From Dichotomocladium elegans (lineage: Eukaryota > Mucoromycota > Mucoromycetes > Mucorales > Lichtheimiaceae): a DNA stretch of 64,000 nucleotides. The stretch spans positions 434,001 through 498,000 of the forward strand of contig JAIXMN010000010.1 of NCBI GenBank assembly GCA_025716815.1, read 5' to 3'. Shown piece after piece: positions 23,362 through 34,562 of this stretch. Numbering within the stretch: the first letter of the stretch is position 1; each line of letters opens with the position of its first letter. A program made the position numbers and the translations under genes. The notes beneath the pieces are model-generated. The model had not been told where the DNA came from. It saw nothing but the letters and a program-made list of their open reading frames with translations, and did no database searches.

Positions 23362-25563
23362 CAATTTGCCAGCAGGAGATGTCATTCAAACATGGTCTTC
23401 AATCACTTTTCGGAGCGTGTCCCTTTCGTCCGTCGCCTCATTAATACTAGATCACAATTTTATATGAGAATCCGGACAAAACAACCATTCTTTCCCAACT
23501 TACGCAGCCTCGAGCGTTTCTATTTGTCGAGTCAGGGACTCCACCTTGCCATCATATGACTGCTTTTCTTTCAAAAGTTGCTCTTCCAGACGATGGTTGG
23601 ATCGCTTGAGCTGATCTAGCTCAATAATTTGTGTTTTCAAAGAGTGGCGTCGTCGGGCAGCGAGATCTAGGAGCGTTTGGTTCCTTCTCTGTAATTCGTC
23701 AACATCACGAATACCATGTTCTCATGAATCTCTGTTGGTGGAATTGAAAACTCCATAGTATGATCGTCGCATTCATTGACCTCTGGAGGTAGAACCTCTT
23801 TCCGGTTTTGTACATCACGGATAAGATATCTGAGCTGGTAGGTAGTGTTTAGAAGCGAAACTTCAAGCTTTTTCTTGCACTTCTTAAGGATGGACACGTG
23901 TCTCTGCAGTTTCTCAATCTGTGCAGTTACCCATCGTTACTCAAGTCAATGCAATAGCTTGGGATAATCCGTAATACCTTTTTTTCTGACTGCTGACTTG
24001 CTGCTTTCAAATGAATGGCTTGCTCACGAAGGGGAAACAGTCTCTGTTTGAAGCTCATCATTACACACCTTGATGGCCTGTTGCTGCTCTCGCAGAGAGT
24101 GAATTTCTTCCAACAGTCCATCGTTTATGGTCTTCATGTCCTCGTTTTCGAGTAAAGCCTTGGAATGTTCCTCTCTTAAACAAAAGAAATATTTATACAT
24201 CTTTTCCCAGTCTTTCTTGATCGATTGCTCATACTTGGATATGAGTGTTGCAATGTACTCAGGACGCTCTTCTATTTCTTCGAGCTCGCTCGGGTCCTTT
24301 GCAGTTGATCGTACGCGGGTTAGGGCGACGTGAAGGCGGTCCTGGCATTCGGTATATGCTTGCTTAAGAGTGCCAAGTTCATCTTGCAAGTTCTTTCGAG
24401 TGTCTCGAGCAACAATCTTCGGTTCTTCAAGTGCAGCCTTGACTTGGTCTAACTCCTCCTTACAGCTTGTAGCGGACATTTTATACGTTTTAATTGAGTC
24501 GTTATAAAACGATCTCATATTGTTAAATTGATTGCGCAGTCTATTGCGCCCCCGCCGGGCTTGCTGGAATTGATGTTTCGCCATATCTGCACGGCTACAG
24601 CTATCCTTCACCTGCAGCAGTAGCTCAATAATTCTCGATTGAAGAGTTTCATTCTCGCTGGCGAAGCAGCTTTTTCTACGATAAGTTTGTATATGCTTTC
24701 GTGCTATGGGACGGTGTAGTATATACAAAAGCAGCGTTAAAACGAGAGATTACCCTTTTTCTTTCAAGGAAAAAAAATATGTTACTTACATAAGACTCCT
24801 CAAGCTGTCGGTTCTTCTCTTGTATATCCTGCGGGTCCTTGCTCATTTGGCCGTTCTGGGCTATAAGACCGTTCACTTGATTCTCGAGGAGCCATATCAC
24901 GTTCTGCAAGCACACGGAGTGAGCCACCTTGTTGCATGGTAACTAAATAGGTCCCCCATATACCTTATCCCGTACTACACTCATCTCTGATCGTCGGTGA
25001 TTTGCTGTTTCTGCTATCAGCTTGGAGTTCAACCTTCGGTTGTGCCTATAGAAGATCTTGTTCCGATCTACAAACAATGAATAAGCTGATATGCCCGCTA
25101 TTCACACAGAGAGCAGTGTCTCACTTTTTAAAACCATTAATTGTTTCGAGTAGTCGCCACATGCGCAAGAAGATTTTGATTTTCGACTTGCTTGGTTTCG
25201 AAAAGCTGTTCTATATAGTTACGGGTGCCCTCTTCGTTGGCGACCGCGGATCTCGCGAGCATGAGCTCGAATAGAAATGATTCTACTTCACTTGCTGTTT
25301 GCGCATGATCAAGGGTGACCGAAACATGGCCATAAAATGCGGAATGAGGAATACAGAACATACCCATATATTCCATTTCTGTCATTAGTACTGCGTTGTC
25401 ATTTTGAAGCTGTGTATATTTGAAGAGCAGATCTTCATAGGTCAGTTCTGTTGGACATTCCAAAAGGATAAGGATAAGGATAAGGATCAATACGAGGCAA
25501 TTGCAATTAAAATGTCTTATACTTGCGGTTCTGCGTGTTGAGGGCCTCAAATAGTGTTGTCAT
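22951..25563 (-). CDS. Long coiled-coil protein, multi-exon, possibly damaged
   Basis: Minus-strand gene made almost entirely of heptad-like, Glu/Lys/Gln-rich sequence. The start is probably ATG at 25563 (MTTLFEALNTQN). Exon 1 ends at 25527 with a GCAAGT donor (GC-AG intron 25526-25448), and exon 2 is 25447-25364 (YEDLLFKYTQLQNDN). Later exons include ENQVNGLIAQNGQMSKDP, the long block 24709-24060 (LRNQFNNMRSFYNDSIKTY; LLEEIHSLREQQQAIK), LQRHVSILKKCKKKLE, and a C-terminal part (KLSEMECDMKRERTEASKEI). I could not close the frame everywhere. There is a stop near 25137, a one-base frame change near 24045 and an in-frame TAG near 23125 that is also present in the duplicate S2. It may be a pseudogene or have unrecognised introns. 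The role is unknown; centrosomal or myosin-tail-like proteins look similar. Confidence 0.5.
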
Positions 25564-25643
25564 AGCAGAGAAGTGGGGAATCACTCTGGGAATTGGCCAA
25601 TGCACGAATATATATGCGCATTTTAGCTCGGTTCGGACTGTAG

Positions 25644-27262
25644 AATTGGTTCAGAAGCCGCCGATCCTGGGCCCCTTGCTATATGCAGATCGACACCACG
25701 ATTCTTGTCCAGCATATTCTAAAGAGGCCAAGACACGATATCAGCCAGAAGTTGGCTCTGTGGGGAGAGGTTGTGGACCTCGACTCTCGTGCTTTCAGAC
25801 CCCAGGAAGGCGGAACGATCGAGTTCCATGGCACAATCCATACTGATGGAGTAGGCGTCACTGTTTTTAAGAGGACGAACAACCAACGACCATCATACGG
25901 AGCAAAGTACCGAGGAGTCGAGGAGGAGATCAATTATGTCAGCATGCTGACATCACAGGAACACCAGAATATTGCTGGTAGGTGCGTCACCGTCGACCCT
26001 GGGAGGAGGGACCTCCTTTTCTGCGTCTCAGAGAATTCCAGGCCGGAGCGAGGTGCCCGTCTGACGTTCCGATACTCCAAACCTCGTCAGGACAAGGTGC
26101 GCAAGACCAAGAAGTACCGCAGGTTATTGCAGAGGCTCAAGAATGAGGAACCTGAAGTCGTGCATGCCGAGGCACGCATGGCTGGCGAACATTCCCGCAG
26201 CTTGGATCGTGCCGATTATGACCGCTTCCTGCTTGTCCGGTCCCAGGTGTCCCAAGTTCTCGAGGACTTCTATGCGAATACTGCCACCCATAATGCTGAT
26301 CCCCAACCTCTTTTCCGAAAGCTCCGTCTGTCGTCGTACATCAACAAACAACGAGCAGATGAGAAGCTGAGGGACGGTCTGATCAACAAGTTTGTCCCCA
26401 ACGCGGTATTTGTGATGGGTAATTGGTCTGCCCCGAACACTCGATACCACGAGCCAATCCGCGGTGTTGGATTCCGGTGACTTCTCAAGCAAGGCGAACG
26501 TCGCTTTGATGTATACTTGATCGACGAATTCAAGACCAGCAGATGTTGCCCCGCGTGCGAGACCGAGAGCCTTTCTACGTTCCGGAGGGTACCCAACCCA
26601 CGCCCCTATCGAAGAGCCGAGAATCCAAACGTTATCTGTCATGGCCTGCTACGGTATGAAGCCTGATTTGCTTGCTTCTTAAAAGTTATATACTTGGCTG
26701 ATTGTTTATTGTATTGAGGGTTCTTGTAAGTTCGAGTATTGGTAAAAAGGAATGTAGTTGGCTTACTCTTCTGTGGTTCGAGGGTAAAGTGGGTGAAAGG
26801 GGAGAAGGGAAAAACAGGATGACTATGAGTCATTTATAAAGAATGTATAGAACGGTGATTTAGTGGGACTCAGTCACTCGACAGAAGGCCAATTATGTAA
26901 GTCAAAATTTCTTGTGATTCACTTCAAGCCTTATTCGCGGAGGAGTTTGAAACAATAATGATAATCTAATGTCGCTTATTCTGTGCAGATGCTCAAATCA
27001 AAACTGTACAGCAGGCATGGCAGAGGGCGCTCCTCGGCAGCGATTGTGGAACCGTGATATGGCGGCCTGCCTGAATATGATACATATTCTCAGGAGTTTT
27101 CGGGCCGATGGGATGGTCCCGGAAAGGTTTCGGCGAGCACCTGCGGGTGGTGACAGGCGCCTAGCAAGAAGGGCTAGATCACCAGAGCCCGACGAGCGAA
27201 GAGTGAGACGAAGAGGACCAGGGCGGCCAAGAGGACCAGGACGAGGTCGCCAACAGCGATGA
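25644..27262 (+). pseudogene. Fanzor-like (eukaryotic TnpB homologue) nuclease, locus 1, 5'-truncated with one internal stop
   Basis: C-terminal two thirds of a TnpB/Fanzor-type protein. Open from 25644; first Met at 25683. Exon a is 25683-26653 and exon b is 26989-27262, with a GTATGA/GTGCAG intron of 335 nt in phase 2. RuvC-I is VTVDPGRRDLLFCV with the catalytic Asp kept. A conserved segment reads FRKLRLSSYINKQRADEKL, then VFVMGNWSAPNTRYHEPIRG. After it comes YLIDEFKTSRCCPAC, which carries a Glu and opens the zinc ribbon. The ribbon is completed by CHGLLR and, across the splice, CSNQNC. RuvC-III is RLWNRDMAACLNM. The only lesion is a TGA at 26478-26480, where locus 2 has Glu (FRELL). The N-terminal region seen in locus 2 is missing. 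The tail is Arg/Pro/Gly-rich. In working relatives this family is an RNA-guided DNA endonuclease carried by transposons; here activity is doubtful. Confidence 0.75.
26654..26988 (+). other. Enlarged intron of Fanzor locus 1
   Basis: 335-nt intron between the zinc-ribbon halves. The homologous intron at locus 2 is about 71 nt. No open frame or repeat was recognised inside it. Confidence 0.55.
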
Positions 27263-29905
27263 TTTTCCGTGTCGGTTATCGCCGGCACACATCTGGATAC
27301 CTTCGGGGTAAGTTAAAAGTGTTGGGGAAGGGATAATATTTTCTGGTGACTAAAATCTCTCAACCAATCGATGTGAAATCCTTTCCATCTTGATACGCCA
27401 TTTTATTTTATTTTCATGCGACATAATTTTTCCCCACCTGCGAAATTTATTTTTGAAAATAAAGTACAAGAGTGTTAATTTTAGACTGCGTTGACGAAAA
27501 TACGCATCCATTATTCTGGAACAAGTTGAGAACGGTATGCAACACGTTGCTAAAAGAGAGTCAAATTCAGTCTATAGATGGATATACAGTGGCCGCCCGT
27601 TACAGTGATACCCTCGGTTCCAGGAAATCGCATCACTATAGCGAATTATCACTATAACAAATTGGAATAAGCCCTAGCCGGCAATTTTTTTTCTTCATAA
27701 AGTGTATCGCTATATCGAATTATCATTATAACGAATATCACTATAACAGGCGACCAATGTAGTGATCGAGCTACTGTATCTAGGAAATCGCCCTGACCAG
27801 CTGCACCAACTAGCTTTGATTTTAGTGAGATGAATAGGTTAGAAAAGACAACTAGAAAAAAAAAGAATCTTTGAGGTTAATGTGTAATTCTATAATAATT
27901 CTATAGAACAGACAATGGAAGTGACTAATCTGGTAAAGACATATCGGATGGAAGCATCTTTTTTACTGTCCTCTTTTAAGACCAGTGATGAATGCCGGGT
28001 AGAGGAAGTGCCTTTGATAGGTGCGAATGCCCTGTCACGCATGAAACGTCGGGTTCCTGAATGTCGAGCGCATTAGTTTCAGAAAATCGGCGCTTATTGA
28101 TGTGAAACCGGCCGACCTCTCTAGCATTGATCCAATGTTCACCACATTCAGAAAATATTGCGCGTCCCGGTATAAGCTTAGATCCCGGATGAAGGTGAAG
28201 CACACGCAGCGCAGTTTTGTTTGAGAAGGGAATTTCTGCAGTATATAGTGTTACGATTACGTTCAACTGCAAGAGCAAGAACAACCGCGACACTGTGACA
28301 GAGACGCTTTGCCGCGATGCAATGGCTTTTCTTTCTTTCCCGATGATAGCTGCAACTGGCATGGAACGGGGAGACGTTAATCTTGCACCATAAATTAAGT
28401 GGCTATGAGGGATATCCGATTTTGTTAGGGATACAGTGTTATCAAACCATTGTTGAAAATTATTGCGGGATACTGAAGCCAATCTAAAGACATTTGTGGA
28501 TGATGGTGCATTATGGAATCACTTTGATGTCTCATCTCTGATCCAATTGTAACAATTATAGACCTTCTATAACGAGACCATGGCCGTCTATCTGATATTT
28601 TTACCCAATCCCACATTATTCAGAATTTCAGCATCGGCAAAAATCCAATAATCGAGCGGCCTTGATCCAGATGCCCGCGATTCCTTTATGAACTGGATGG
28701 TGTATCGCTGGTTCCAATGGGTGCAGTCGCACATTATACTGGCAGCATACCTCAACCGCTTCAAGAAACTCAAAGGACTCAATTATACAGCAAGATGTTT
28801 GGGTGCTGATAGCAGCGAAAATGAGCCATACAGAGTGAATAATCAAATGTTGGCCCGCTAGATAGCTATGTACTTTGAAATGTGAACAGGCAACGTGCCC
28901 ACATGTATGCGCGAACAAGTCCTTGATATGATCCCTGCCTCTATCCGTACGAATCTCCCGAGGAATTTAGCAGCAGCAGCAATCAATACTACAGCCTATA
29001 CTGAGACACAATCTATAACAGTTTCACTACACACAAAGATCTGGCTTTTGTTGCGAAAAGGCTTAGTGGAAATGTGTAAACTCTACGTCTTGCGAACGGC
29101 GGTTTAACAACATGGGTCAGCATCACAGCAAGAGGCCCAACAAGTTAGCCTGGGAGAAAATAATCAAAATGGCGCAGATACGTCGCAGCTCAGGACGCTC
29201 AACGAAGGTATATTACAGGGGGAGGTCTTCACAAGCTGCTTCAAATTCAAAAGATATATGTATAGTGCTGATGAGGAGCATGCTACTGAGCACCTTGAAG
29301 AGGCTTTTGACAGCATGACTTGGGACCATGGACATTACTGAATTGCAGGCCCACTTGGGATAGCGCGCTTTTGGGGGATGAAGATGTCTGCAGTAATCAC
29401 ACAAGGCAAATAATAGCGCACGTCCTGTTGAAAATGATGATTTGCCACCGCTGACCTCTTTATCTACCCCGCTGGCAATATCAGGTTCAAATGGAGTCTC
29501 TGATCTCTTTATTGTACACCTTCCCAACGACCATCGTGAACAACAGGTATCAGCAACTGCCGAAAATTCCTGATTGGCTCTTAAAACAGGATAACAGTCA
29601 CCTTTTAAGGATTCGAGAGAGTTTCACATTACAATTGTCATTTCCGCAGCAATCAACGCTCCAATATAACAACAGCCATTTCGCCCCAAGTAGCTACAAA
29701 TTGCAGCTAAACCTTCTCAGCAGTAGACACGTAAGATTTAGTAGAGCGCAATCACCTCACTCTTCAACTAACTAAGTGATTTTATTTTTTCCAAACTAGA
29801 CGATGTGGAAATCATGTCATTTACCACACAAATTGTGATGTTCTATATGATACCATCGATGTTGATGGCAGACCACTATCCAAGGCCTCGCCGCCGGACA
29901 CAGGA
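27263..29905. other. Mobile-element debris, no assigned gene
   Basis: Contains the MITE at 27587-27759 (listed separately). A minus-strand open frame at 28482-27976 (168 codons) continues in other frames to about 28918, but I recognise no domain in it; it may be an unclassified transposon remnant. A plus-strand fragment at 29112-29318 is likewise unassigned. Confidence 0.4.
27587..27759 (+). mobile_element. MITE, long copy (173 bp), TA-flanked
   Basis: Begins CAGTGGCCGCCCGTTA and ends with a diverged inverted copy (reverse complement CATTGGTCGCCTGTTATA). TA flanks both ends (27585-27586, 27760-27761). The inside contains repeated TCACTATAACGAAT-like units. It is the same family as 34186-34284 in opposite orientation, sharing the block GGTTCCAG(G/A)AAATCGCATC. 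Non-autonomous Tc1/mariner-type element. Confidence 0.82.
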
Positions 29906-29914
29906 GCTCTCAAT

Positions 29915-31688
29915 TCCCTCTCAGTGGCTGCGATTTTGCGATCTGGGTATTTGAATCGTTATTCTCTTCTTCTTTTTACATCAGGTCTTTACTCTGGGTA
30001 GGAACTGCCCAGGGGAGGCCGAGTGGCTGCTGCTGCAAAGCTAGGATTACTACGCTGGTCTTAGTTCCCTCGCAGTGGCTGCGATTTCGCGATCTGGGTA
30101 TTTGAATCGTTATTCTCTTCTTCCTTTTACATCAGGTTTTTGCTCTGGGTAGGAACTGCCCAGGGGAGGCCGAGTGGCTGTTGCTGCAAAGCTAGGATTA
30201 CTACGCTGGTCTTAGTTCCCTCGCAGTGGCTGCGATTTCGCGATCTGGGTATTTGAATCGTTATTCTCTTCTTCCTTTTACATCAGGTTTTTGCTCTGGG
30301 TAGGAACTGCCCAGGGGAGGCCGAGTGGCTGTTGCTGCAGAGCTAGGATTACTACGCTGGTCTCAGTTCCCTCGCAGTGGCTGCGATTTCGCGATCTGGG
30401 TATTTGAATCGTTATTCTCTTCTTCCTTTTACATCAGGTCTTTACTCTGGGTAGGAACTGCCCAGGGGAGGCCGAGTGGCTGCTGCTGCAAAGCTAGGAT
30501 TACTACGCTGGTCTTAGTTCCCTCGCAGTGGCTGCGATTTCGCGATCTGGGTGTTTGAATCTTTATTCTCTTCCTTTTACATCAGGTTTTTGCTCTGGGT
30601 AGGAACTGCCCAGGGGAGGCCGAGTGGCTGCTGCTGCAAAGCTAGGATTACTACGCTGGTCTTAGTTCCCTCGCAGTGGCTGCGATTTCGCGATCTGGGT
30701 ATTTGAATCGTTATTCTCTTCTTCCTTTTACATCAGGTTTTTGCACTGGGTAGGAACTGCCCAGGGGAGGCCGAGTGGCTGTTGCTGCAGAGCTAGGATT
30801 ACTACGCTGGTCTCAGTTCCCTCGCAGTGGCTGCGATTTCGCGATCTGGGTATTTGAATCGTTATTCTCTTCTTCCTTTTACATCAGGTCTTTACTCTGG
30901 GTAGGAACTGCCCAGGGGAGGCCGAGTGGCTGCTGCTGCAAAGCTAGGATTACTACGCTGGTCTTAGTTCCCTCGCAGTGGCTGCGATTTCGCGATCTGG
31001 GTGTTTGAATCTTTATTCTCTTCCTTTTACATCAGGTTTTTGCTCTGGGTAGGAACTGCCCAGGGGAGGCCGAGTGGCTGCTGCTGCAAAGCTAGGATTA
31101 CTACGCTGGTCTTAGTTCCCTCGCAGTGGCTGCGATTTCGCGATCTGGGTATTTGAATCGTTATTCTCTTCTTCCTTTTACATCAGGTTTTTGCTCTGGG
31201 TAGGAACTGCCCAGGGGAGGCCGAGTGGCTGTTGCTGCAGAGCTAGGATTACTACGCTGGTCTCAGTTCCCTCGCAGTGGCTGCGATTTCGCGATCTGGG
31301 TATTTGAATCGTTATTCTCTTCTTCCTTTTACATCAGGTCTTTACTCTGGGTAGGAATTGCCCAGGGGAGGCCGAGTGGCTGCTGCTGCAAAGCTAGGAT
31401 TACTACGCTGGTCTTAGTTCCCTCGCAGTGGCTGCGATTTCGCGATCTGGGTGTTTGAATCGTTTTTCTCTTCTTCCTTTTACATCAGGTTTTTGCTCTG
31501 GGTAGGAACTGCCCAGGGGAGGCCGAGTGGCTGTTGCTGCAAAGCTAGGATTACTACGCTGGTCTCAGTTCCCTCGCAGTGGCTGCGATTTCGCGATCTG
31601 GGTGTTTGAATCTTTATTCTCTTCTTCCTTTTACATCAGGTTTTTGCACTGGGTAGGAACCGCCCAGGGGAGGCCGAGTGGCTGCTGA
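29915..31688 (+). repeat. Satellite array, ~151-bp unit, 12 copies, trimeric higher-order repeat
   Basis: Head-to-tail units anchored by CAGTGGCTGCGATTT(C/T)GCG at 29922, 30073, 30224, 30375, 30526, 30674, 30825, 30976, 31124, 31275, 31426 and 31577. Spacing is 151 except 148 for every third unit from the fifth onwards, so identical 450-bp trimers recur three times. The same 77-codon frame reappears at 30325, 30775 and 31225 as a by-product. There are no spacers, so it is not CRISPR. The array stops abruptly at about 31688. Confidence 0.93.
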
Positions 31689-31689
31689 T

Positions 31690-32829
31690 GTTCATTTCAA
31701 CATAGCGATTTATCGAATGTCGAAATATGTGGTTCGTATCTGTAAGGTATGCAGTTTAACGGACGTGAAGAGGCTTGATGATATCCTAACTGGTGCGCAG
31801 TAGACGGTGATTGAAGGTCGGACTTGCTAGGCGGGGCTTGTTATGGTGGAATTATCCCAATGTGTGGGTATACCGCTTTGCTACTTCCTTCAATCCATTA
31901 ATGCTTTTTGCGATTTTGTCATATCAGGGCTTCCTGCCTCTGTATGTCAGCCGGGTGACTACCAGTGGCCCGCTGTGCTGTGTGATCTGGTCTTGGGTAT
32001 CGAGAAGAAGTTCCGAAGCTTCCAGTGATAATATTCCGGAGCAAGCTGTTCGTAGGAAACTTTCTGTAAATATTTAATAATTCCCAGGTGGCCACGGTTC
32101 GATAAGTCGCCGATCTTGATGAACCTGGTGAACGTGAATATTGTCGCAGCTGAAACACCTAGATAATAATCGAAATATGCCAAGCCTTCAATTCTTCCTA
32201 TTTCTTTCCCATGTGGGGTACTTTAGTGTCTTCATCTTCCTCTCCGCATATATGGTTAATTGATCGGTTTGCAGTGACGGAGCATTTTGACGATTGAGAA
32301 GGAGAATTTCGTAGTTTATTCAGAACTCCCATGTTTCAAGACAAGACACCCGTGGATTATCAAGCACAGTCTTCGTGCGATTACTATAACAGAGAACGAG
32401 TTGATAATTTAATTTGCGAAATAAAAAACTTGTAGCAAGAGAAGAAATAATATGGTACTTAATAGTAGGAGTTGGAAGAAGGTTTACGACGAAAAAAATG
32501 GGCAAGAAAAATGGACTCCTCTCGTCACACAGCAATTGATTCATGCTGCTACAACAATGACGTTGCCATGTCTGCTGGTGATGAACTCTCTGACATGCTG
32601 CCAAAATACAAGTCGTGGTGCATTATGGGGTGTTGAAATAGGGAGTCGCAAAAGCAAAATAATTCATTAGGATGGACATACACCTTCCTGACTTTGCATT
32701 TTTCTTCATTAAAAGGTCTAGACAAAACTTCTCATAACATTGCTAAGTATGGGAGGTATATTAAAGAGCATTCGAGGGTTCGATTAGAAAATTTTACTTT
32801 TAATAGCGAGTGTTTTCCGCAAACATCTT
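31690..32829. other. Unassigned sequence beside the satellite
   Basis: Small open frames such as 31811-32077 (+) and 32320-32604 (-) have no recognisable motif. I see no supported gene. Confidence 0.4.
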
Positions 32830-33720
32830 TAGCAAGGCGATGCCATTCTCGGTGAAGGAACATCTCGTCAAAGCTATTGATGCTATGTCATCAAGTTGAG
32901 ATCAGGGTTTTGAGGTTGCCAGCACTCAGAACCATCGGTCTCGGATTCTTCCACCCATCTTGTCGCATAACTACCAGTATAACAGCTGGCTCCATCTTCC
33001 TGGAAGGTGAAGGCGTGACCTTGGTCCAGTAGCAATTTTCGAACCACTTCGGAAAGTAGCTGTCCAAATCCTGGCCGTTATTTTCTTCTTTAACCTTGCC
33101 TTTCAGTGCCACCAGTCATTTTAAACCGCACGCTCAGAAGCTATATGCAAAACTTTTCACGCGCCTGCTGAACTCGCTCTTGTTTGCGCATACCCCTTGC
33201 GTTCCAATCATTTTGCCTGAGGATGGAACAGGTCTTGTCTGACCGTGTCACTTTCTCCCAGTCTTTTACCGTCCTGTCCAGGTTGTCATTGGCCCATCCG
33301 GCCCTTGTATTGCGAAGCTTAAGGCTCAGGAAATAGTTTACGCGACTTTACAGAAAAATATTTAATAGCAAAAGAATTATGCTCCGTGGTTACACTGATT
33401 CTATGTAGTATATCGTGGAGAATTCCACGGCGCGGGCCTAAAGCATCAACTGGCGATGTACGACCGCGAGAGCAAGGTGGCGCGCACTCTTTCTGAGACA
33501 ACATCTAGACGTCTGGGGTAATGCGTAGGAATTATTTGGCCGTCCTTGCGGAACCTGCTGATGAACTTGAAAACAGTAGCTTCGAGATATCAGGTTCCTC
33601 AGCTATAGCTACTTATTTCTTTTTGCTTAGCGCCAGGAACACTTGTGACTTCCGCTTGATGAAGTACAGTATTGATTTGGGAATGCTGCGGGTGATATAC
33701 GTTCGGATACTTTTATAGTT
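32830..33720 (-). pseudogene. Tc1-like transposase relic B (different family)
   Basis: Minus-strand fragments typical of Tc1 elements. RTVKDWEKVTRSDK is the block before the first Asp (around 33215-33300). FQEDGASCHTGSYATRW (around 32960-33010) is the second catalytic block, followed by WQPQNPDLN. An N-terminal helix-turn-helix-like piece lies at 33720-33560. Frameshifts and stops are numerous. It is distinct from relic A and its relatives. Confidence 0.65.
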
Positions 33721-34057
33721 CTTGGGATAGCTTTGTTGCGGTTATGTTGATTAGTGAGGTAGTTCCTGATATCCATGTGACACGCTTTAACTAACTTGTT
33801 CCGTGTGTTTGGGTTTGTGATTGAATGAAGAGGGAGGGGAAGGAAACGGGATGCGATCGGCTAATACTCCGTTTTTCAAAATTGAAGTCGTGTCCTGGCA
33901 ATTCTGAAGTCGCAGGATCACAAAATAGAAGGCGGGTTTTGCCCATAAATCTTTACGCGTGATGACAAAGCAAATGTCGCATGCACGGCAAAAGATGTCG
34001 CACAAAATAAGCTTGGCTAATAATATTAGCTTGCTTTTCCATACCCATATTACAGTC
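33721..34057. other. Repeat-bearing gap
   Basis: Holds a ~45-bp stretch (33868-33912, AAAATTGAAGTCG...TCTGAAGT) also present at 11862-11910, and a GTCGCACAAAA block also present next to the right end of the IS630 element (about 21333). No gene. Confidence 0.45.
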
Positions 34058-34440
34058 TGAAATGAGCAATGATTGGCAAGGCCATGCTGTTGATGAGTGT
34101 GGCTGCTGTGAATCTATGGACTATGCCATTGAAGAGGAAATTTACTCTCTTCAATCCGTTTGTTTTCACACAGCATATCTACGTACAGTGGCCGCCCGTT
34201 ATAGTAATATTCGTCATAGTGATAATTCTTTATAGTGATGCGATTTTCTGGAACCGAGAGTATCATTATAACGGGCGGCCACTGTAGTCTACCTTGCAAG
34301 GGTAACTCTGACCTTATTGCTACGCATATCTCCAAGCGAAAGATTCGGATGAAAGAAGCGAACTTTAAGCGCGGCTACGCAAGATGCACCGACAAAGAGA
34401 AGGTCTATGTTCGCGCAACGCGGCAATGGGCATTATCATA
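34058..34440 (+). pseudogene. Tc1-like transposase relic C, interrupted by a MITE
   Basis: Plus-strand remnant of the same family as relic A and S2. The frame DWQGHAVDECGCCESMDYAI resembles the GQGHVVGEHGRLEPMDDI segment of S1/S2, and CTDKEKVYVRA matches its helix-turn-helix entrance (YTDQDKVRFF in S2). A 99-bp MITE splits it at 34186-34284. Confidence 0.65.
34186..34284 (-). mobile_element. MITE, short copy (99 bp), TA-flanked, nested in Tc1 relic C
   Basis: Terminal inverted repeats CAGTGGCCGCCCGTTATA at both ends are perfect over 18 bp. TA duplications lie at 34184-34185 and 34285-34286. It is an internally deleted relative of the 173-bp copy at 27587. Confidence 0.92.
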
Positions 34441-34562
34441 GGAAAAGGACCTTGATAGCAAATATAAGAAATAAACCTTCAGTGAGGAGCATAAAACTGT
34501 GATTATTATATTTATATATGATATCTCTGCCGCTGTCAAGTACTCTGTGATAGAGGTGCTGC

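Noticed and set aside
27976..28482. 168-codon minus-strand frame as a host gene
   Set aside because: No recognisable domain, no clear splice-linked exons, and it sits in transposon debris; left unassigned.
29915..31688. Possible CRISPR-like array or tandem genes (77-codon frames at 30325, 30775, 31225)
   Set aside because: Units are contiguous ~150-bp repeats without unique spacers, and the identical frames are a by-product of the 450-bp higher-order repeat.
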